Source of the DNA: Methylobacterium sp. Leaf99
GTDB taxonomy: Bacteria; Pseudomonadota; Alphaproteobacteria; Rhizobiales; Beijerinckiaceae
Length of the DNA: 64,000 nt
Direction of reading: 5' to 3'
Assembly: GCF_001422375.1 (NCBI RefSeq)
Contig: NZ_LMMU01000001.1
Coordinates: 310,223 to 374,222 of the forward strand
Numbering within the stretch: the stretch's first letter is position 1; every line of letters begins with the position of its first letter. Below, piece by piece: positions 59,868 to 64,000 of this stretch. Made by a program: the position numbers and the translations under genes. Below the pieces are notes generated by a model. It had not been told where the DNA came from. It did no database searches and worked only from the letters and a program-made list of their open reading frames with translations.

Positions 59868-62753
59868 TTGCGTCAGATCTCCCTCGTCCTCGCCGCTCTC
59901 CTCACGGCTCTCTTCGGCGCCCTGCTCCTCAGCGCGCCGGCGCGCGCCGTCGAGGCCGTGCGCGTCACCCTCGATGCACCGGCCATCGACCTGACGACGA
60001 TGATCGAGCGCTATCGCTCGGACGGGGACCTCATCCAGATCTCCACGGCACCGGGCAAGGACGGCATCGTCCGCCGCATCGTCGTCAAGGCGCGCGACAC
60101 CGGCGGGCGCCCCGACTGGATGGTGTTCGCGCTCACCAACGACACCGACGAGCAGATCGACCGCGTCCTCGTCGCCCCGCATTTCCGCCTCGTCGGCTCG
60201 GGGGTGATCTGGCCGGATCTCGGCGGCTCGCGCATCGCCGCCATCACGGCGAGCCAGGGCATCCGCCCCGAGCGCGACGAGAATCCGGAAGCCGACCAGT
60301 TCGTCATCACCCTCGATCCCGGCGCCACCGTCACCTACGTGGCCGAGCTGCGCGGCCCGAACATCCCCCAGGTCTACCTCTGGGACCAGGAAGCCTATCG
60401 CAAGAAATCCACCGGCCTGACCCTCTACAAGGGCATCATCATCGGCATCGCCGGCCTGCTGGCGCTGTTCCTGACGATCATCTTCGTGGTCAAGGGCGCG
60501 ATCATCTTCCCCGCCGCCGCAGCCCTGGCGTGGTCGGTGCTGGCCTATGCGTGCATCGATTTCGGGTTCCTCCAGCGGGTTTTTCCCGTCACCGAGGTGG
60601 CCGAGCGGGTCTACCGGGCCTCCGCCGAGGCGGTGCTGGGCGCCACCCTTCTGGTGTTCCTGTTCGCCTATCTCAACCTCAGCCGCTGGCACGTGCGCTA
60701 CAGCCACGTGGCGTTCTTCTGGCTCGCCTTCCTCGCCGGCCTCGTGGCCCTCGCCGTGTTCGATCCGCCCGTGGCGGCGGGCGTCGCCCGCATCTCCATC
60801 GCGGCGGTGGCGGGGGTCGGCCTGCTGCTCATCGTCTATCTCGCCGCCCATAACGGCTACGACCGGGCGATCCTGCTGATCCCGACCTGGTTCCTCCTCC
60901 TCGTCTGGGTGGTGGCGGCGGGCTTCGCCATCACGGGACAGATCGGCAGCGACCTCGTGCAGCCCGCCCTCATCGGCGGTCTCGTCCTCATCGTCATGCT
61001 TATCGGCTTCACGGTGATGCAGCACGCCTTCGCGGGCGGCGGCCTCACCCATGCCCTGGTCTCCGACACCGAGCGCCGGGCGCTGGCGCTCACGGGCGCC
61101 GGCGACGTGGTGTTCGACTGGGACGTGCCCGGCGACCGGGTCTTCGCCGGCCAGGAGATCGAAGGGCAGCTCGGTCTCAAGCGCGGCGCCCTCGAAGGCC
61201 CGGCGGTGAACTGGCTCGCCCTCGTCCACCCGTTCGACGTCGAGCGCTACTCGGCGGCCCTCGACACGGTCATCGAGGAACGGCGCGGGCGCATCGTCCA
61301 CGATTTCCGCCTGCGCTCCACCGCCGGCCCGTACTACTGGTACCGCCTCAAGGCGCGGCCGGTGATCGGCACCGACGGCGAGGTGGTGCGCATCGTCGGC
61401 ACCATCTCGGACGTCACCGAGGTGAAGACCGCCGAAGAGCGCCTGCTCCACGACGCCGTGCATGACAGCCTCACCGGCCTGCCCAACCGCGAGCTGTTCC
61501 ACGACCGCCTCGACGCCGCCCTCGCCTTCGCGAGCCAGGATGCGCGGCTGAAGCCGACGACCATCGTCCTCGACGTCGATCGGTTCAAGGCCATCAACGA
61601 CGCCATCGGCCTCTCGGCCGGCGACTCGATCCTGCTGACCCTGTCGCGCCGCCTCGGCCGGCTGCTGCGTCCGCAGGATACCCTGGCGCGGGTCGCGGGC
61701 GACGAGTTCGCCCTCATCCTCCTGTCGGAGCGCGACCCCGACCGCATCCTCTCGTTCGCCGAGATGATCCGCAAGGCCATCGCCACGCCGATCACCTACG
61801 CCGACCGCGAGATCTTCCTCACGGTCTCCGTCGGCATCGTCCTGCACGAGGTCGGCGCCAACCTGAAGCGGGAAGAGGTGTTCAAGAACGCCGAGATCGC
61901 CATGATCCAGGCCAAGCGCGGCGGCGGCGACCGCATCGAAGTATTCCGGGCCGACATGCGCAACGAGCACGGCGACCGCCTGATGCTCGAGGGCGACCTG
62001 CGCAAGTCCCTCGAGCGCAACGAGATGAAGGTGCTGTTCCAGCCCATTGTCCGCCTCGAGGACCGCACGGTGGCGGGCTTCGAGACGCTGCTGCGCTGGG
62101 ATCATCCCCGCCTCGGGCGCATCCCGGCCTCGACCTTCATGCCGGTGGCCGAGGAATGCGGCTTCGTGGTCAACCTCGGCATCTTCGCCCTGGAGCGCAC
62201 CGCCCTCGAACTCGCCGCCTGGCAGCGCTCCCTCGACGTCGAGCCGCCGATCTTCGCCTCCGTCAACATGTCTTCGCGCCAGCTCCTGCGCCACGACCTC
62301 CTGCACGACGTGAAGACGATCCTGGCGCGGTCCGGCGTCCTGACCGGCTCCCTCAAGCTCGAACTCACCGAGAGTCTGGTGATGGAGAATCCGGAATACG
62401 CGGCGCAGATGCTGGCGCGAATCCACGACCTCGGCGCCGGCCTGTCCCTGGACGATTTCGGCACCGGCTACTCGGCCCTGTCCTACCTCCAGCGCTTCCC
62501 GTTCGACACCATCAAGATCGACCAGTCCTTCGTCCGCCAGATCGCCACGGGGCGCACGGCGATCCTGCGGTCCATCGTCAGGATGGCCCAGGAACTCGGC
62601 CTCGCCATCGTGGCCGAGGGCGCGGAGTCGGAAGCCGATGCCCAGGCCCTGGCCGAACTCGGCTGCGAGTATGCGCAGGGCTTCGCCTTCGGCGAACCGA
62701 TGTCGATGCTCCAGGCCCGGCAACTCCTCGGGGCGGCCCCGGAAGCCGCCTGA
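59868..62753 (+). CDS. Membrane-bound GGDEF-EAL cyclic-di-GMP protein with PAS domain
   Basis: This 961-residue signalling protein starts at TTG 59868 with a signal-like helix. A periplasmic region of about 150 residues and seven or eight transmembrane helices follow (7TMR-DISM-like). A PAS domain (LTGAGDVVFDWDVPGD) leads to a GGDEF domain whose motif is degenerate: AGDEF in RVAGDEFALILL. The EAL domain follows, with FETLLRWDHP in place of EAL but key catalytic residues retained: Asn in VNMSSRQL, Glu in LELTESLVM, Asp-Asp in LDDFGTGYSALSYL and Lys in TIKIDQSFVRQI. The likely net activity is phosphodiesterase, with the GGDEF domain possibly sensing GTP. The input signal is unknown. Confidence 0.92.
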   Translation: MRQISLVLAALLTALFGALLLSAPARAVEAVRVTLDAPAIDLTTMIERYRSDGDLIQISTAPGKDGIVRRIVVKARDTGGRPDWMVFALTNDTDEQIDRVLVAPHFRLVGSGVIWPDLGGSRIAAITASQGIRPERDENPEADQFVITLDPGATVTYVAELRGPNIPQVYLWDQEAYRKKSTGLTLYKGIIIGIAGLLALFLTIIFVVKGAIIFPAAAALAWSVLAYACIDFGFLQRVFPVTEVAERVYRASAEAVLGATLLVFLFAYLNLSRWHVRYSHVAFFWLAFLAGLVALAVFDPPVAAGVARISIAAVAGVGLLLIVYLAAHNGYDRAILLIPTWFLLLVWVVAAGFAITGQIGSDLVQPALIGGLVLIVMLIGFTVMQHAFAGGGLTHALVSDTERRALALTGAGDVVFDWDVPGDRVFAGQEIEGQLGLKRGALEGPAVNWLALVHPFDVERYSAALDTVIEERRGRIVHDFRLRSTAGPYYWYRLKARPVIGTDGEVVRIVGTISDVTEVKTAEERLLHDAVHDSLTGLPNRELFHDRLDAALAFASQDARLKPTTIVLDVDRFKAINDAIGLSAGDSILLTLSRRLGRLLRPQDTLARVAGDEFALILLSERDPDRILSFAEMIRKAIATPITYADREIFLTVSVGIVLHEVGANLKREEVFKNAEIAMIQAKRGGGDRIEVFRADMRNEHGDRLMLEGDLRKSLERNEMKVLFQPIVRLEDRTVAGFETLLRWDHPRLGRIPASTFMPVAEECGFVVNLGIFALERTALELAAWQRSLDVEPPIFASVNMSSRQLLRHDLLHDVKTILARSGVLTGSLKLELTESLVMENPEYAAQMLARIHDLGAGLSLDDFGTGYSALSYLQRFPFDTIKIDQSFVRQIATGRTAILRSIVRMAQELGLAIVAEGAESEADAQALAELGCEYAQGFAFGEPMSMLQARQLLGAAPEAA

Positions 62754-62768
62754 CGGCGGCCGGAAACG

Positions 62769-62800
62769 CCGATCCCCGCGAAGACGAGGGATCGGTTTAA
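62769..62800 (+). terminator. Terminator after the GGDEF-EAL gene
   Basis: The 8-bp arms CCGATCCC and GGGATCGG are followed by TTTAAAC. The hairpin lies 15 bases past the stop codon. Confidence 0.6.
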
Positions 62801-62963
62801 ACTTCCCTTAACCATGATCCGCCATCGTTCCCCCTAACGGAATGCTGAGTGTCTCCCACGGAATTCCCCCTGCGCCGCCGTGCTCGGAGTGAGTACCGGC
62901 GGTGACCGGGCGTTCTGTGAGGCACTTTCGGGCCCGAGCGGCCGTGGGATGGGGGATCACCTG

Positions 62964-63320
62964 ATGGGCGAAGCGGCCTTACGGAACGATGCGAGCTTCG
63001 ACACCAGCATCGTCCGGCGCCTGATGGCCCGGCCCCTGCGCCTCGTCGAGACGCCCATCGCCGAGATCGTGCCGTTGCGTCCGGCCGCGCCGGCCGCGGA
63101 ATCCGTCGAATCGGCGGAGGCCTCCGCCGACGTCGTCCGCCTCAAGGCGCAGCTCCAGGTGATGAAGGCGGTCTTGCGCTCCGAGCGGGACGAGACCGCC
63201 CATCTGCGGGCCTGCATCGCGACCATCGCCGAGTCCGACGCGCCCCTGACGCCCGAGGCCCAGGCCGTGCGCGACCGCTGGGCCGCCCTCGTCGACCAGC
63301 TTCTGCACGCGGCCCGATAG
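62964..63320 (+). CDS. Small helical protein of unknown function
   Basis: This encodes 118 residues with a mostly alpha-helical, partly coiled-coil pattern (VVRLKAQLQVMKAVLRSERD, then AHLRACIATIAE) and no signal peptide. The ATG at 62964 has GGGGGA seven bases upstream; another ATG at 62949 and a GTG at 62880 are possible but less well supported. No family is recognised. It lies between the cyclic-di-GMP protein and a reductase gene on the same strand. Confidence 0.6.
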   Translation: MGEAALRNDASFDTSIVRRLMARPLRLVETPIAEIVPLRPAAPAAESVESAEASADVVRLKAQLQVMKAVLRSERDETAHLRACIATIAESDAPLTPEAQAVRDRWAALVDQLLHAAR

Positions 63321-63374
63321 CCACCCGTTCCGCGACGCGCGACGCGACGCCTGGCCCCGTTCGAGGGATGATGA

Positions 63375-64000
63375 TGAGCGCCCGCTGCTCCCTCGTGGTC
63401 AACGGCAAGTCCGTGCGGATCTCCACGGGCGACACCCCCCTGGAGGCCGCCCTGGCCGACGGGATGATCGCCGCACCGCCCGGCCTCATGGGACAGGGCT
63501 CCGGTCCCCTGCCCCGGCGTGCCCAGGCCCGCAGCCACCGCGCCGACGCCGTCAAGCTCACGCCACCGCGCGCCGGCCTCATCGAGCGGCCCGAGACGTT
63601 CGGCGCACCGGTCAGGCCGGCGCCGGCCCAGAAGCGCGCCGGCACGGTGACGCAGATCACGCCGCTCGGCCCCCACACCCTCGAAGTGGTGGTGACCCTG
63701 ACCAAGCGCCTCGCCCTGGAGCCGGGACACGGGGTCGTGGCGGCCTTCGAAGGCTTCGAGCCCGTCACCCTGAACCCGACCCTGCGCGTCGACGGCTCGG
63801 CCGAACTCAACGAACTCGTCTTCCACCTGCGCCTGACCGGCGACCGCACCGCCCTGCCCGACGCCTTCGGCGAGGAGATCGTCCTCGACCATCCGGTGAA
63901 GATCAAGGGCCCGGTGGGCCGGGGCTACTACCGGCCGGGCGGCGGCCGCCTCGTCCTCGTGGCGGCCGAGACCGGGTTCGCCCCGATCTGGTCCATCGCG
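63375..64000 (+). CDS. FNR-type oxidoreductase with degenerate ferredoxin-like N-terminus (3' partial)
   Basis: The frame has no stop before the right edge, so only about 208 residues are visible. The first 35 residues (ARCSLVVNGKSVRISTGD, then TPLEAALADG) have the sequence pattern of a 2Fe-2S ferredoxin domain, but the CxxxxCxxC loop is replaced by PPGLMGQGSGPLP. From about residue 95 a flavin-binding beta-barrel follows (AGTVTQITPLGPHTLEVVVT), and near the edge KIKGPVGRGYYRPGGGRLVL leads into the NAD(P)-binding domain with AAETGFAPIWSI. The start is the third of three adjacent ATGs, with GAGGG six bases upstream. It resembles electron-transfer components of oxygenases (MmoC-like). Substrate unknown. 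Confidence 0.75.

Noticed and set aside
59283..62723. Minus-strand frame of 1146 codons opposite the GGDEF-EAL gene
   Set aside because: Shadow of the real gene. No motifs were seen.

Overview
This is a gene-dense, strongly GC-rich chromosomal window (third codon positions almost all G or C) from an alphaproteobacterium of the order Hyphomicrobiales. The best fit is Methylobacterium/Methylorubrum. Supporting genes are a complete NAD-linked molybdenum formate dehydrogenase operon (fdsGBA-fdhD-fdsD, like FDH2 of methylotrophs), an ergothioneine egtBD pair, an alphaproteobacterial aa3 oxidase cluster (coxB-coxA-ctaB-small protein-ctaG-coxC-DUF983-surf1), a phasin gene, and the guaB/guaA neighbourhood. 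No rRNA, tRNA, insertion sequence, prophage or CRISPR array was seen. Almost everything is core or housekeeping. The only clearly accessory item is a BrnT/BrnA toxin-antitoxin module sitting between gltB and gltD.

Layout. 1-4.4 kb: two drug-efflux MFS genes (the first cut by the window edge), a DoxX-family membrane protein and a lipoprotein. 4.5-10.8 kb: guaB, a MAPEG protein, a ketopantoate reductase-like gene, a small lipoprotein, an RsmB-like rRNA methyltransferase with a CTG start, and guaA. 10.8-16.6 kb: rlmE and ppx/gppA (overlapping), a receiver-only response regulator, a twin cold-shock-domain protein, rpsD and murI. 16.8-23.1 kb: egtB-egtD, a small membrane protein, clpA and clpS, and a phasin. 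23.4-32.2 kb: a D,D-carboxypeptidase with a SPOR domain, a membrane J-protein, an HtrA-type protease, a 71-aa protein, a DUF817 protein, a candidate small RNA, divergent galU and galE, and an MltB-like transglycosylase. 32.3-41 kb: an SGNH hydrolase, then gltD, brnA, brnT and gltB on the minus strand. 41.3-49.4 kb: a PepSY-like secreted protein, the formate dehydrogenase operon and its LysR regulator. 49.7-56.9 kb: cytochrome oxidase structural and assembly genes. 57-64 kb: threonine synthase, an M16 peptidase, a large GGDEF-EAL membrane protein, a small helical protein, and the 5' part of an FNR-type reductase cut by the right edge.

How the parts work together. FdsGBAD oxidises formate to CO2 and reduces NAD+, giving NADH to a respiratory chain that ends in the aa3 oxidase, whose copper and heme assembly factors are encoded beside it. 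GltBD assimilates ammonia. GuaB and GuaA make GMP from IMP. ClpS and ClpA form the N-end-rule adaptor/unfoldase pair. GalU and GalE supply UDP-sugars. EgtB and EgtD make ergothioneine.

Most worth following up: (1) the BrnTA insertion inside gltBD, with the toxin start codon buried in a long inverted repeat; (2) a minus-strand small-RNA candidate with a CCUCCC anti-Shine-Dalgarno segment and a strong terminator between galU and the DUF817 gene; (3) three TGC-N3-GCA sites between the phasin and carboxypeptidase genes, resembling PhaR sites; (4) three tandem 11-bp repeats between galU and galE; (5) an in-frame tandem duplication of a start-codon region; (6) an FNR-type reductase whose ferredoxin-like N-terminus has lost its cluster cysteines. 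I did not find a convincing wholly new multi-gene system. All calls come from reading the sequence by eye, without database searches.
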